Numbered from the stretch's first letter, positions 41,405 through 51,663 are shown. The stretch is DNA of 64,000 nt from Salegentibacter sp. (GCA_017795085.1 CP051246.1:2110514-2174513); one strand, 5' to 3'. Notes: generated by a model from the sequence alone, not told the origin. Program-made: numbers and translations.

Positions 41405-43813
41405 ATGAAAAAAAGAATTAATAAAGTAGCGGTAATCGGCTCTGGAATTATGGGTAGCGGGATTGCTTGCCACTTTGCCAATATTGGCGTAGAAGTTCTC
41501 TTGTTGGATATCGTCCCGCGGGAACTCAACGATAAAGAAAAGAAAAAAGGCCTCACTTTAGAAGATAAAGAAGTGCGAGACCGCCTGGTAAACGAATCCC
41601 TGCAATCGGCTTTAAAATCGAAGCCCTCACCTATTTACCATAAAGATTTTGCCAATCGTATAGAAACCGGAAATATGGAAGATGATATTTCTAAAGTTTC
41701 TGAAGTCGATTGGATTATTGAAGTTGTAGTAGAACGCCTGGACATCAAAAAACAGGTATTTGATAATTTAGAGAAACATCGTAAAAAAGGAACTTTAATT
41801 ACTTCCAATACCTCGGGAATTCCTATTCAACAAATGAGTGAAGGAAGAAGTGAAGATTTTCAGCAGCATTTCTGCGGAACTCACTTTTTTAATCCACCAC
41901 GGTATCTGAAATTATTCGAAATTATTCCGGGACCCGATACCAAACCAGAAGTTCTGGAATTTCTTAATGAATACGGAGAAAAATACCTCGGAAAGAAATC
42001 TGTAATCGCAAAAGATACCCCTGCTTTTATAGGAAACCGAATCGGTATTTTCAGCATTATGAGTCTTTTCCATATGGTGAAAGATATGGGTATGACCATT
42101 GAGGAAGTCGACAAACTTACCGGTCCGGTAATTGGCCGTCAAAAATCGGCGACTTTCCGCACGGTAGATGTAGTAGGTTTAGACACCTTGGTACACGTAG
42201 CCAATGGTTTGCATAAAGGCGTTCCCAACGACGAAGCTAACGATCTTTTTGCCTTACCCGATTTTATCCAAACAATGATGGATAATGAATGGCTGGGGAG
42301 CAAAACCAACAACACCGGTTTTTACAAAAAAATTAAAAATGAGGACGGCTCCAGCACGATAAAATCTTTAGACCTGGAAACGATGGAATATCGTGACCAG
42401 AAAAAAGCTTCTTTTGCAACTCTGGAAGAAACCAAAAGCATAGATAATGTAGCCGATCGTTTTAAAGTTTTAATCAACGGAAAAGATAAAGCCGGTGAAT
42501 TTTACCGCAAGAATTTCTCAGCTCTTTTTGCATATGTTTCCAATAGAATTCCGGAGATCTCCGATGAACTTTATAAAATTGACGATGGGGTAAAAGCCGG
42601 CTTCGGTTGGGAACACGGTCCATTTCAAATCTGGGATGCTATAGGTGTTAAAAAAGGTATTGAAATGATGAAGGCTGAAGGCAAAGAACCTGCAGCCTGG
42701 GTTAATGAAATGCTGGAAAACGGTAAAGAATCTTTCTATACCGTAAAAGAAGGAAACACCTACTATTACGATCTTCAGAAAAAAGATTACACCAAAATTC
42801 CAGGTCAGGATGCATTTATCATTTTGGATAACATTCGTGAATCCAAAGAAGTTTTCAGCAACAGCGGCGTTGTGGTTGAAGATCTTGGCGACGGGATTTT
42901 GAACGTGGAATTCCGAAGTAAAATGAACACTATTGGCGGTGATGTTTTAGACGGGATCAATAAAGCCATAGATATGGCTGAAAAGGATTACCAGGGATTG
43001 GTTGTTGCCAACAACGGAAAGAATTTCTCTGTGGGTGCCAACATCGGAATGATCTTTATGATGGCCGTAGAGCAGGAATATGAAGAGCTGAATATGGCGA
43101 TTAAATATTTCCAGGATACGATGATGCGGATGCGCTATTCCTCTATTCCTACAGTTGCCGCCCCACATTCAATGACCTTGGGTGGCGGATGTGAACTTTC
43201 GCTCCACGCCGATAAAGTTGTAGCCGCAGCCGAAACTTATATAGGTTTGGTTGAATTTGGTGTTGGAGTCATTCCCGGCGGTGGTGGTTCTAAAGAAATG
43301 ACCGTTCGCGCCGCAGATACTTTTGAAAAAGATGACGTGGAATTAAACCGATTAAGAGAGCATTTTCTAACAATAGGAATGGCAAAGGTCTCTACCTCAG
43401 CTCACGAAGCTTTCGATTTAAATATACTTCAAAAAGGAAAAGATATCGTAGTGGTTAACCAGGAACGTCAGTTAACAATCGCGAAGAAACACGCTTTGTT
43501 AATGGCTGAAAATGCTTATACAAAACCGATTCACCGTACCGACATTAAAGTCCTTGGAAAACAGGCATTGGGTGCTTTCTTAGTTGGAACCGACCAAATG
43601 AACGCCGGAAAATACATTAGTGACCACGATAAGAAAATCGCCAACAAACTCGCTTATGTAATGGCTGGAGGAGATCTTTCTGAACCACAAATGGTAAGCG
43701 AACAATACCTGTTAGATTTAGAAAGAGAAGCTTTCCTTTCCCTAACCGGAGAACGTAAAACCTTAGAACGACTTCAGCATATGTTGAAGAAAGGGAAACC
43801 GCTAAGAAATTAG
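41405..43813 (+). CDS. 3-hydroxyacyl-CoA dehydrogenase / enoyl-CoA hydratase fusion (FadN type)
   Basis: 802 aa. The NAD-binding dehydrogenase comes first (VAVIGSGIMGSGIACHF at 8-24, then THFFNPPRYLKLFEIIPG and KDTPAFIGNRIG), then the dehydrogenase C-terminal helices (to about 480). A crotonase-fold hydratase follows at about 490-680 (FSVGANIG, MTLGGGCELSLHADKVVA, VEFGVGVIPGGGG). This order is the reverse of E. coli FadB and equals Bacillus FadN. It performs steps two and three of beta-oxidation. MarR precedes it and the thiolase follows after 50 bases. Confidence 0.93.
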   Translation: MKKRINKVAVIGSGIMGSGIACHFANIGVEVLLLDIVPRELNDKEKKKGLTLEDKEVRDRLVNESLQSALKSKPSPIYHKDFANRIETGNMEDDISKVSEVDWIIEVVVERLDIKKQVFDNLEKHRKKGTLITSNTSGIPIQQMSEGRSEDFQQHFCGTHFFNPPRYLKLFEIIPGPDTKPEVLEFLNEYGEKYLGKKSVIAKDTPAFIGNRIGIFSIMSLFHMVKDMGMTIEEVDKLTGPVIGRQKSATFRTVDVVGLDTLVHVANGLHKGVPNDEANDLFALPDFIQTMMDNEWLGSKTNNTGFYKKIKNEDGSSTIKSLDLETMEYRDQKKASFATLEETKSIDNVADRFKVLINGKDKAGEFYRKNFSALFAYVSNRIPEISDELYKIDDGVKAGFGWEHGPFQIWDAIGVKKGIEMMKAEGKEPAAWVNEMLENGKESFYTVKEGNTYYYDLQKKDYTKIPGQDAFIILDNIRESKEVFSNSGVVVEDLGDGILNVEFRSKMNTIGGDVLDGINKAIDMAEKDYQGLVVANNGKNFSVGANIGMIFMMAVEQEYEELNMAIKYFQDTMMRMRYSSIPTVAAPHSMTLGGGCELSLHADKVVAAAETYIGLVEFGVGVIPGGGGSKEMTVRAADTFEKDDVELNRLREHFLTIGMAKVSTSAHEAFDLNILQKGKDIVVVNQERQLTIAKKHALLMAENAYTKPIHRTDIKVLGKQALGAFLVGTDQMNAGKYISDHDKKIANKLAYVMAGGDLSEPQMVSEQYLLDLEREAFLSLTGERKTLERLQHMLKKGKPLRN

Positions 43814-43863
43814 ACATTATAAATGTTGAATGAATAATCATTTAAAATTCAAAATTTAGAATA

Positions 43864-45054
43864 ATGAACAAGACAGCATACATAGTAAAAGCATACAGAA
43901 CAGCCGTGGGAAAAGCCCCCCGCGGGGTGTTCAGGTTTAAGCGACCCGATGATCTGGCGGCTGAAACCATAGATTATATGATGAAACAATTACCCGATTT
44001 TGATAAAACCAGGATCGATGATGTAATTGTAGGAAACGCCATGCCCGAAGCCGAACAAGGCCTAAATGTTGGTCGTTTAATCTCTTTAATGGGACTTAAA
44101 ACCGAGAAAGTTCCCGGAATGACGGTTAATCGTTATTGTGCATCTGGATTGGAAACCATCGCGATTGCCTCGGCTAAAATTCAAAGCGGAATGGCCGATT
44201 GTATTATCGCCGGGGGTGCCGAAAGTATGAGCTACATTCCAATGGGCGGTTACAAACCGGTTCCCAATTACAAAGCTGCAAAAAAAGGCAATGAAGATTA
44301 TTATTGGGGAATGGGACTTACCGCGGAAGCCGTAGCAGAGAAATACAAGGTTTCCCGTGAAGATCAGGATGAATTCGCCTTTAATTCCCATCAAAAAGCT
44401 TTAAAAGCACAAGAAGAAAGTCGTTTTCAGGATCAGATTGTACCTATAGATGTTGAAGAAACCTTTGTTGGAAAAGATGGAAAAAAGCAAACTAAAACCT
44501 ATACAGTAACAAAGGATGAAGGTCCGCGTGCCGATACTTCCAAAGAAGCTTTGGCCAAACTAAGACCTGTTTTTGCAGAAGGTGGAAGTGTTACCGCAGG
44601 GAATTCTTCCCAAACCAGTGATGGAGCTGCTTTTGTAATGGTAATGAGCGAGGAAATGGTAAAAGAATTAAATCTTGAACCCATTGCCAGAATGGTGAGT
44701 TATGCTCCGGTAGGTGTAAATCCAAGGATTATGGGAATCGGGCCGGTTCACGCTATTCCAAAAGCTTTAAAACAAGCCGGATTAAAACAGGATGATATGC
44801 AGCTTATAGAATTAAATGAAGCTTTTGCATCACAATCATTGGCAGTTATCAGGGAACTCGGATTAAACCCGGAAACCTTAAATCCGAATGGTGGGGCTAT
44901 TTCTATGGGCCATCCACTGGGCTGTACAGGCGCAAAACTTTCAGTGCAAATCTTTGATGAAATGCGTAAACGCAAACTAAAAGATAAATATGCCATGGTA
45001 ACCATGTGTGTAGGAACTGGACAAGGAGCAGCAGGAATCTATGAAGTATTTTAA
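43864..45054 (+). CDS. fadA: Acetyl-CoA C-acyltransferase (thiolase, FadA type)
   Basis: 396 aa. The nucleophilic cysteine is in NRYCASGLETIA (Cys92). The base motifs are ELNEAFASQ, GGAISMGHPLGCTGAK and CVGTGQGAAG (second Cys near the end). It carries out the last step of beta-oxidation, cleaving 3-ketoacyl-CoA to acetyl-CoA and a shortened acyl-CoA. Full-length, cytoplasmic. Pairing with the FadN-type enzyme directly upstream supports a degradative rather than biosynthetic role. A broken four-helix-bundle gene starts ten bases downstream. Confidence 0.95.
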   Translation: MNKTAYIVKAYRTAVGKAPRGVFRFKRPDDLAAETIDYMMKQLPDFDKTRIDDVIVGNAMPEAEQGLNVGRLISLMGLKTEKVPGMTVNRYCASGLETIAIASAKIQSGMADCIIAGGAESMSYIPMGGYKPVPNYKAAKKGNEDYYWGMGLTAEAVAEKYKVSREDQDEFAFNSHQKALKAQEESRFQDQIVPIDVEETFVGKDGKKQTKTYTVTKDEGPRADTSKEALAKLRPVFAEGGSVTAGNSSQTSDGAAFVMVMSEEMVKELNLEPIARMVSYAPVGVNPRIMGIGPVHAIPKALKQAGLKQDDMQLIELNEAFASQSLAVIRELGLNPETLNPNGGAISMGHPLGCTGAKLSVQIFDEMRKRKLKDKYAMVTMCVGTGQGAAGIYEVF

Positions 45055-45064
45055 ATGAATAAAA

Positions 45065-45422
45065 TTGAAAAGTAAGAATATCATAGTAGACAAAACCTTC
45101 AAATTTTCTCTTGATATAATTTCACTTTTCAAAAAACTTCAAGAGGAAAGAGAATTTATTATATCCCGACAATTGCTAAAATCTGCGATCGGTATTGGAG
45201 CTAATGTAGAAGAAGCAACTGCGGCACAATCAAAACGGGATTTTATAAGCAAAATGTCAATTGCTTCTAAAGAAGCCAGAGAGACAAAATACTGGTTGCG
45301 ACTTTTGAAAGATTCAGAAATAACAAAAAATTGAAGTTTCAAACCATTTAAATGAAATAACACATATAATAAATATTCTAACCAAAATTATCATTACAGC
45401 TCAAAAGAACAGTAATAACTGA
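45065..45422 (+). pseudogene. Four-helix-bundle protein (S23 / IVP family), frameshifted near its end
   Basis: The TTG start at 45065 gives KSKNIIVDKTFKFSLDIISL, LLKSAIGIGANVEEA, SKRDFISKMSIASKEARETKYWLRLL, all hallmarks of the S23 family (first seen as intervening-sequence proteins in 23S rRNA genes). The frame ends at 45334 after 89 aa. Shifting by one base after the six-A run at 45325-45330 restores IEVSNHLNEITHIINILTK and a stop at 45420-45422, giving 118 aa, the normal family length. One extra A in the run therefore explains the truncation. Could be a real frameshift, slippage-prone expression or a sequencing error. It interrupts an otherwise conserved fad gene order. Confidence 0.8.
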
Positions 45423-45467
45423 ATTATAAGCATTCAAAATTTATAATTCAAAACTCAAAATAATAAC

Positions 45468-47282
45468 ATGGAAACAACAGAAAATAAAAAAGAACTTCTC
45501 CGCGGTGGGCAATTCCTGGTAAAGGAAACCAAAGCGGAAGAGGTATTTACTCCAGAGGATTTTACGGAAGAGCAAAAAATGATGCGCGATTCGGTTAAAG
45601 AATTTGTAGACAGAGAGATCTGGCCGAAAAAAGAAGAATTTGAAAAGAAAAATTATGCACTAACTGAAGAGGTTATGAGAAAAGCCGGGGAACTTGGTTT
45701 TCTTGGCGTTGCAGTTCCGGAAGAATACGACGGACTCGGAATGGGCTTTGTTTCAACGATGCTGGTTTGTGATTATATTTCAGGAGCAACGGGTTCTATC
45801 GCTACCGCTTTTGGTGCGCATACGGGAATTGGGACTTTACCAATTCTGCTTTATGGAAATGAAGAACAACGCAAAAAATATATTCCAAAGTTAGCTACGG
45901 GAGAATGGTTCGGCGCTTATTGCCTTACCGAGCCAGGTGCGGGAAGTGATGCCAATTCGGGTAAAACGAAAGCCGAACTTACCGAAGATGGAAAAAGCTA
46001 CAAAATTAACGGACAAAAAATGTGGATTTCCAATGCGGGATTTGCAAGCGTTTTTATTGTTTTTGCAAGAATCGAAGACGATAAATACATTACCGGATTT
46101 ATTGTAGAATATGATAAAGAAAATCCGAATGGAATCACTTTTGGCGAAGAAGAGAAGAAACTGGGAATCCACGCCTCCTCTACCCGCCAGGTATTTTTTA
46201 ACGATACTGTAGTTTCTGCTGAAAATATGCTTTCAGAAAGAGGAAACGGGTTTAAAATCGCGATGAATGCCCTAAATGTTGGAAGAATTAAATTGGCTGC
46301 AGCATCTCTTGAAGCACAACGACGCGTAACCGATGTTGCGGTAAAATATGCCAATGATCGCGTTCAATTTAAAACCCCGATTGCGCAATTTGGTGCCATC
46401 AAATCGAAACTTGCCGAAATGGCTACTTCAGCCTGGGTTGGAGAAGCTGCAAACTATCGAGCGGCAAAGAATATTGATGATCGCATTAATCTTCGTCTGG
46501 AAAACGGAGAATCGCATTCAGATGCTGAATTAAAAACTTTTGAAGAATATGCAATTGAATGTTCAATTTTAAAAGTTGCCTGTTCTGAAGATATTCAGAA
46601 TTGTAGTGATGAGGGAATTCAGGTTTTTGGAGGAATGGGCTTTTCTGCCGATACTCCAATGGAATCGGCCTGGCGGGATGCACGAATTGCCCGAATTTAT
46701 GAAGGCACCAATGAAATTAACCGGATGCTTGCCGTGGGAATGCTAATTAAAAAGGCGATGAAAGGCCACGTTGATTTACTTGGTCCGGCACAAGCCGTAG
46801 CCGATGAACTTACCGGAATTCCTTCTATGGATAAACCCGACTATACCGAACTCTTTTCTGAAGAAAAAGAAATGATTCAAAAATTGAAAAAGGTTTTCCT
46901 GATGGTAGCCGGAAGCGCCGTACAAAAATTCGGGCAGGATTTGGAAGAACATCAACAACTGCTTTTAGCCGCTTCAGATATTCTTATTGAAACATATATG
47001 GCTGAATCTGCTGTATTAAGAGCTGAAAAAAATGCCAAATCCGCTGGTGAAGAAGCTCAAAAAGAACAAATTGCGATGGCTAAATTGTATTTATATCACG
47101 CTGTAGATACCGTGAACCAAAAAGCTAAAGAAGGGATTGCTTCTTTTGCTGAAGGAGACGAACAACGGATGATGCTTATGGGACTTAAGCGTTTTACAAA
47201 ATACGACCGAATGCCCAATGTGGTAGAATTACGTAATACTATTGCAAATAAATTAATTTCAGAAAACAAGTATTGCTATTAA
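45468..47282 (+). CDS. Acyl-CoA dehydrogenase, long form (FadE of the Bacillus type)
   Basis: 604 aa. It has the acyl-CoA dehydrogenase core (about 30-440: LGFLGVAVPEEYDGLGMGF, YCLTEPGAGSDANS, MWISNAGFASVFIVFARI, GVAFEK-like region RIKLAAASLEAQ) with the catalytic Glu in ARIYEGTNEINRML. A further C-terminal helical domain of about 160 residues follows, as in VLCAD and Bacillus FadE. It introduces the 2,3 double bond, passing electrons through FAD to electron-transfer flavoprotein. Last gene of the operon; a strong terminator follows. Confidence 0.94.
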   Translation: METTENKKELLRGGQFLVKETKAEEVFTPEDFTEEQKMMRDSVKEFVDREIWPKKEEFEKKNYALTEEVMRKAGELGFLGVAVPEEYDGLGMGFVSTMLVCDYISGATGSIATAFGAHTGIGTLPILLYGNEEQRKKYIPKLATGEWFGAYCLTEPGAGSDANSGKTKAELTEDGKSYKINGQKMWISNAGFASVFIVFARIEDDKYITGFIVEYDKENPNGITFGEEEKKLGIHASSTRQVFFNDTVVSAENMLSERGNGFKIAMNALNVGRIKLAAASLEAQRRVTDVAVKYANDRVQFKTPIAQFGAIKSKLAEMATSAWVGEAANYRAAKNIDDRINLRLENGESHSDAELKTFEEYAIECSILKVACSEDIQNCSDEGIQVFGGMGFSADTPMESAWRDARIARIYEGTNEINRMLAVGMLIKKAMKGHVDLLGPAQAVADELTGIPSMDKPDYTELFSEEKEMIQKLKKVFLMVAGSAVQKFGQDLEEHQQLLLAASDILIETYMAESAVLRAEKNAKSAGEEAQKEQIAMAKLYLYHAVDTVNQKAKEGIASFAEGDEQRMMLMGLKRFTKYDRMPNVVELRNTIANKLISENKYCY

Positions 47283-47304
47283 CGATAAAAATTAGATAAA
47301 ATTG

Positions 47305-47337
47305 AAAAATGCCACCTGAAAAAAAGTGGCATTTTTT
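47305..47337 (+). terminator. Terminator of the beta-oxidation operon
   Basis: AAAAATGCCAC (47305-47315) pairs perfectly with GTGGCATTTTT (47326-47336), 11 bp with a 10-base loop, followed by T. Confidence 0.85.
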
Positions 47338-47415
47338 GGTTTAAACCAATAAAATATGGAGAAATCCCAGAAAATAAGTTAAATTTTCAAGAATTATCTT
47401 AAAAATAACTAATAT

Positions 47416-49215
47416 TTAAAATCCGCTTATTTGATCTTCTTCCGAGGCTAATCCCATACTAAAATTTGCCGCGGTTTCAATAAGTGCCAAATGAGAATAT
47501 GCCTGTGGAAAATTCCCCAATAACCTTTTGGTTTTAAAATCAATATCCTCGCTAAATAATCCTAGATGGTTACTGTAGGATAATAACTGATCAAAGAGTT
47601 CTTTTGATTTTTTAACTTCACCAATCTTAAACAGGCTGTTGATTAGCCAAAAAGTACAGATAGTGAACGAGGATGTTGGCTCCCCAAAATCATCCTTATT
47701 CTTATAACGGTACATCAGCCCGTCCTTACACAATTCCTTTTCAGTGGCTCGTACGGTACTCACATACCGTGAATCTTTGGCATCAATAAACCCATATTGC
47801 TCCATTAGTAAAGTTGATGCATCAAGATCGGAAGAACCATAAAATTGCGTATAAGCCTGTACCTCTTCATTCCAACCATTTTCATAAATATCCTGGTATA
47901 TTTCAGAGCGTAAGGATTTCCATTTGGTATCATTAATCCCCATTCGCAAAACTTCCCCAATTTTAATCGCACGATCTATGGCCACCCAACAAAGCAATTT
48001 TGAAAACACAAAATGCCGGTCTTCGGTACGTAATTCCCAAATTCCTTTATCGGGCTTTTTCCAGTTTTTCTCTACAATCTGCACAATACCCCGAACCACA
48101 GTCCAGAGTTCTTCTGAATTTTCCAGCGAGGTTTCAAATTGCAGGAATTGCTGATAGATCACTTCCATCAAAATTCCGTAGATATCGTTTTGCTTCTGAA
48201 TATAAGCCGCGTTTCCTGTACGTACCGGGCTGGAACCTTCGTAACCTTTCAGATGATCAAGAATATGTTCAGTAAGTTCCTTTTCCCGGTTAATACCATA
48301 CATAATCTGAATTTTTTCATCCTTATCGGGAATTATATCAATAATAAACTGAAGAAAATCCCTGGCCGATTTCATATGCCCCAGACCGGCCATTACCTTA
48401 ATTACCATAGAAGCATCGCGAATCCAGCAAAAACGATAATCCCAGTTTCGCTCTTCGCCAATAGTTTCCGGCAAAGAAGTGGTGGCGGCAGCCAAAACTG
48501 CTCCAGATTTTTTATAACTAAGCGCCTTAAGTACAAGGGCACTTCGCATAATTTCATTACTGTAATGTGAATAACGCGTGGTTTTCGCACTCCAGTTCAT
48601 CCAATAGGTTTTAGTACGTTGAAATTTTAAGTATGAACGATCAAGTGATTGGGTCACCAACTTTTCGTGATAGCCAATTAAGAAATAGGAATTACCACTT
48701 AAGCTCATTTCCCTGCCTTCCAAAATATCATCAAGATCCATACTGGAATACAGGTATAGTGAATCGTATTTTCCCTTTTTGGTAAAACTCTTTATATAAT
48801 TTCCTTTATTAACTGTATAGGTTTTCTCCCGGGCAAAATCAAGTCTTGGCTTATAAACCACTTTAAATTTTGGTTTGCCCTTCAATAACCTTAAAAATCG
48901 AACAATATCTGGAGGGGCATAATAAGTGCCATCTTCCCGCGGATAGCGAGGCATAAAGTCTATAAGTTGAAAAGCATCGGTACCGTTATCAAAAACGGTA
49001 CTTAAAATATTGGTTTCCCAAAGATATTCCTGTGTTACCTTATAATCTTCGCTTACATTAAATTCAAAACTTCCACCTATTTCGTTGTCCAGAAGTTTTG
49101 CAAAAATAGCTGCGGAATCAAAATTTGGAAGGCAACACCAATCTAGTGATCCTGATTTTGAAATTAACGCAGCACTTTTACAATTTCCGATTATTCCGTA
49201 ATCTAAATTCTGCAT
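47416..49215 (-). CDS. Glycoside hydrolase family 15 (glucoamylase or trehalase type)
   Basis: 599 aa, no signal peptide, so cytoplasmic. The N-terminal beta-sandwich (about 1-220: DYGIIGNCKSAALISKSGSLDWCCLPNFDS) is followed by the (alpha/alpha)6 barrel with GEERNWDYRFCWIRDASMV and, near the end, DDFGEPTSSFTICTFWLINSL. This bacterial GH15 group includes glucoamylases and trehalases. Its divergent placement 96 bases from a trehalose synthesis gene makes trehalose a reasonable substrate (inference), allowing made trehalose to be recovered as glucose. Activity on alpha-1,4-glucan is the alternative. Confidence 0.9.
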   Translation of the reverse strand: MQNLDYGIIGNCKSAALISKSGSLDWCCLPNFDSAAIFAKLLDNEIGGSFEFNVSEDYKVTQEYLWETNILSTVFDNGTDAFQLIDFMPRYPREDGTYYAPPDIVRFLRLLKGKPKFKVVYKPRLDFAREKTYTVNKGNYIKSFTKKGKYDSLYLYSSMDLDDILEGREMSLSGNSYFLIGYHEKLVTQSLDRSYLKFQRTKTYWMNWSAKTTRYSHYSNEIMRSALVLKALSYKKSGAVLAAATTSLPETIGEERNWDYRFCWIRDASMVIKVMAGLGHMKSARDFLQFIIDIIPDKDEKIQIMYGINREKELTEHILDHLKGYEGSSPVRTGNAAYIQKQNDIYGILMEVIYQQFLQFETSLENSEELWTVVRGIVQIVEKNWKKPDKGIWELRTEDRHFVFSKLLCWVAIDRAIKIGEVLRMGINDTKWKSLRSEIYQDIYENGWNEEVQAYTQFYGSSDLDASTLLMEQYGFIDAKDSRYVSTVRATEKELCKDGLMYRYKNKDDFGEPTSSFTICTFWLINSLFKIGEVKKSKELFDQLLSYSNHLGLFSEDIDFKTKRLLGNFPQAYSHLALIETAANFSMGLASEEDQISGF

Positions 49216-49311
49216 ATAATCTTAAAGTTCTTTTAAAACAATGGTTTTGTGCTATGATTTTCGGAAATTTAATAAAAAACAATTTCGCAGCAACAGCATT
49301 AGCATTTTATT

Positions 49312-51525
49312 ATGAGTAAAACTATTATTATTTCCAACCGATTACCCTTACAAATAAATATAGACGGCGATGACCTTGAAGTTACACCAAGTGTAGGCGG
49401 GCTGGCCACCGGCCTCAAATCTTTTCATCGGGACGGCGACAGCATTTGGATTGGCTGGACTGGCCTTACCGAAGAAGAAATTCCTGAAAACCTTAAAAAC
49501 GACGTAAAAGAAAAAGCCCGAACCGAGGCCTGTGTTTCAGTAAATCTTACTGCTGAAGAAATAGAAGGTTTTTATTACGGCTTTAGCAACCGTACTATTT
49601 GGCCGCTTTTCCATTATTTTATGGAATATACCGAAGCTGATAAAGCGCATTGGGAAACCTATAAAAGCGTGAATGAAAAATATGCCCGGGAAGTATTAAA
49701 ACATTATAAAGAAGGCGACCAAATTTGGGTACACGATTATCAACTTTTACTGGTACCTAACTTAATTCGAAAAGAAGCTCCTGAAGCGATTATCGGTTTT
49801 TTCAATCACATCCCTTTTCCTTCTTATGAAGTATTTCGAACCCTGCCCTGGCGTGAAGAAGTCTTAGAAGGAGTATTGGGCGCCGACCTTATTGGTTTTC
49901 ATACCTACGATTACGAAAGGCATTTTCTTAGTTCGGTAAGTAGAATTTTACGACTTCAGGTAGACTTTAATGAAATCACCCTACCGGAACGTATTGTAAA
50001 AGTTGATTCTTTTCCCATGGGAATTGATTACGAGAAATTTGAAAAAGCTGCTATTAACCATTTTGAAAATACTGCTGAAGAACAGTCGGATTTACAGCGA
50101 CGCCTGGATCACCATATGGAAGCAACGCCCGGTGCCAAACTTATTTTAAGTATAGACCGGCTTGATTATACCAAGGGAATTGCCAACCGAATTCGGGCTT
50201 TTGAATACTTTTTGGATAACAATCCAGAATTTATTGAAAAAGTCCGTTTGGTCATGCTTGCGGTTCCTTCCCGTTCCAATGTTCCACAATATCAACGTTT
50301 AAAACGGGAAATCGATGAACTGGTGGGTCGTATAAATGGAAAATTCTCTACTGTAAACTGGACGCCAATCTGGTACTTTTATAGGTCTATGCCTTTTGAA
50401 AACCTGATAGATCTTTATACCTCTTGTGATGTTGCTTTACTTACGCCAATTCGAGATGGGATGAACCTGGTTGCAAAAGAGTTTATCGCTACACGTATTA
50501 AACAAACCGGGGTTTTAATCTTAAGTGAAATGGCTGGGGCTGCCCACGAAATGAACGAAGCTTTAATTATTAACCCAAATAATTTTGAGCAAATTTCTGA
50601 AGCTTTACAACAAGCTATCGCTATGCCTGAAGAAGAACAGGTACAACGCAACAAAATGCTCCAAAAAAGATTAAAACGTTACAGTGTTGAAAAATGGGCC
50701 CAGGATTTTATGAGTACACTTCAGGGTACACGAGATAACCGTGATGCTTTTAAGTCTACAAGAATTTCTAGCAAAGTTTCCGATGAAATTATGCAAGCTT
50801 TTGACCGGTCTAAAAAACGAATCTTATTTTTAGACTATGATGGTACGCTGGTTAATTTCACCGATAAACCTGAACATGCCAAACCCGATACCGAATTAAT
50901 AGAACTTGTAAAAAAACTGAATTCTAACCAGCATACCGATGTGGTTCTAATTAGTGGTCGCGATAAAAACACCCTTGGTACCTGGTGGGAAGAAAGTCAG
51001 GTAGAGCTAATCTCAGAACACGGCGTATGGATGCGAAAGCAAAATAAAGAATGGGAACTTTCAGAAAATGTAAAAAATGACTGGATGGAAACTGTACGAC
51101 CAGTTATAGAAAACTTTGTAGACCGTACCCCCGGTACTTTTATCGAAGAAAAAAATTATTCCCTGGCCTGGCACTACCGCAAGGCCGATCCTGAACTTGG
51201 AGAAATTAGAGCTAACGAACTTTCAAGTGTGCTAAAAGAATTGATTTCCAACCATGGTTTAAGCGTATTGGAAGGTAATAAAGTTCTTGAGATTAAAAGT
51301 AGCGGAGTAAACAAAGGGAAAGCGGCTAACAAAAAACTTGTGGGTAACAACTACGATTTTATTTTTGCCATCGGAGACGACTGGACCGACGAATATATGT
51401 TTAGGGAACTCCCTGAAGATGCTTTTACTGTAAAAGTAGGAATCAAAAAAACCAGCGCGCAATATTATGTGGAAGACACTAAACGGGTAAGGGATATTCT
51501 AAATCTTTTTGCTGAAAAAATTTAA
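49312..51525 (+). CDS. Bifunctional trehalose-6-phosphate synthase/phosphatase (OtsA-OtsB fusion)
   Basis: 737 aa. The GT20 synthase domain covers about 1-470: IISNRLPLQI, GLKSFHRDGDSIWIGW, VHDYQLLLVPNLIR, DRLDYTKGI (near 281) and TPIRDGMNLVAKEF. A HAD-type phosphatase domain from about 500 has LFLDYDGTLVNF (nucleophile Asp), LISGRDKNTL and FAIGDDWTDEYMF. It makes trehalose-6-phosphate from UDP-glucose and glucose-6-phosphate, then dephosphorylates it, giving trehalose as compatible solute or reserve. Divergent from the GH15 gene. The PgcA-type mutase at 25523 would supply glucose-1-phosphate. Confidence 0.96.
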   Translation: MSKTIIISNRLPLQINIDGDDLEVTPSVGGLATGLKSFHRDGDSIWIGWTGLTEEEIPENLKNDVKEKARTEACVSVNLTAEEIEGFYYGFSNRTIWPLFHYFMEYTEADKAHWETYKSVNEKYAREVLKHYKEGDQIWVHDYQLLLVPNLIRKEAPEAIIGFFNHIPFPSYEVFRTLPWREEVLEGVLGADLIGFHTYDYERHFLSSVSRILRLQVDFNEITLPERIVKVDSFPMGIDYEKFEKAAINHFENTAEEQSDLQRRLDHHMEATPGAKLILSIDRLDYTKGIANRIRAFEYFLDNNPEFIEKVRLVMLAVPSRSNVPQYQRLKREIDELVGRINGKFSTVNWTPIWYFYRSMPFENLIDLYTSCDVALLTPIRDGMNLVAKEFIATRIKQTGVLILSEMAGAAHEMNEALIINPNNFEQISEALQQAIAMPEEEQVQRNKMLQKRLKRYSVEKWAQDFMSTLQGTRDNRDAFKSTRISSKVSDEIMQAFDRSKKRILFLDYDGTLVNFTDKPEHAKPDTELIELVKKLNSNQHTDVVLISGRDKNTLGTWWEESQVELISEHGVWMRKQNKEWELSENVKNDWMETVRPVIENFVDRTPGTFIEEKNYSLAWHYRKADPELGEIRANELSSVLKELISNHGLSVLEGNKVLEIKSSGVNKGKAANKKLVGNNYDFIFAIGDDWTDEYMFRELPEDAFTVKVGIKKTSAQYYVEDTKRVRDILNLFAEKI

Positions 51526-51614
51526 ATTCTAATTGTGTTAAAATCTTGACATTTTTCAACTAAAGTTTAAAGCAAAGTTAACTACAAAAATATGGCAGAA
51601 AATTAATTCTGAAG

Positions 51615-51622
51615 TATCTTTA
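51615..51622 (+). promoter_or_regulatory. -7-like box of the YtxH gene
   Basis: TATCTTTA, one mismatch from TAnnTTTG. It lies 14 bases before a first ATG (51637) and 41 bases before the ATG preferred here (51664). Confidence 0.4.
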
Positions 51623-51663
51623 AATTAAGATTTAGTATGAACCAAAAAACAAAACTTAGAACG

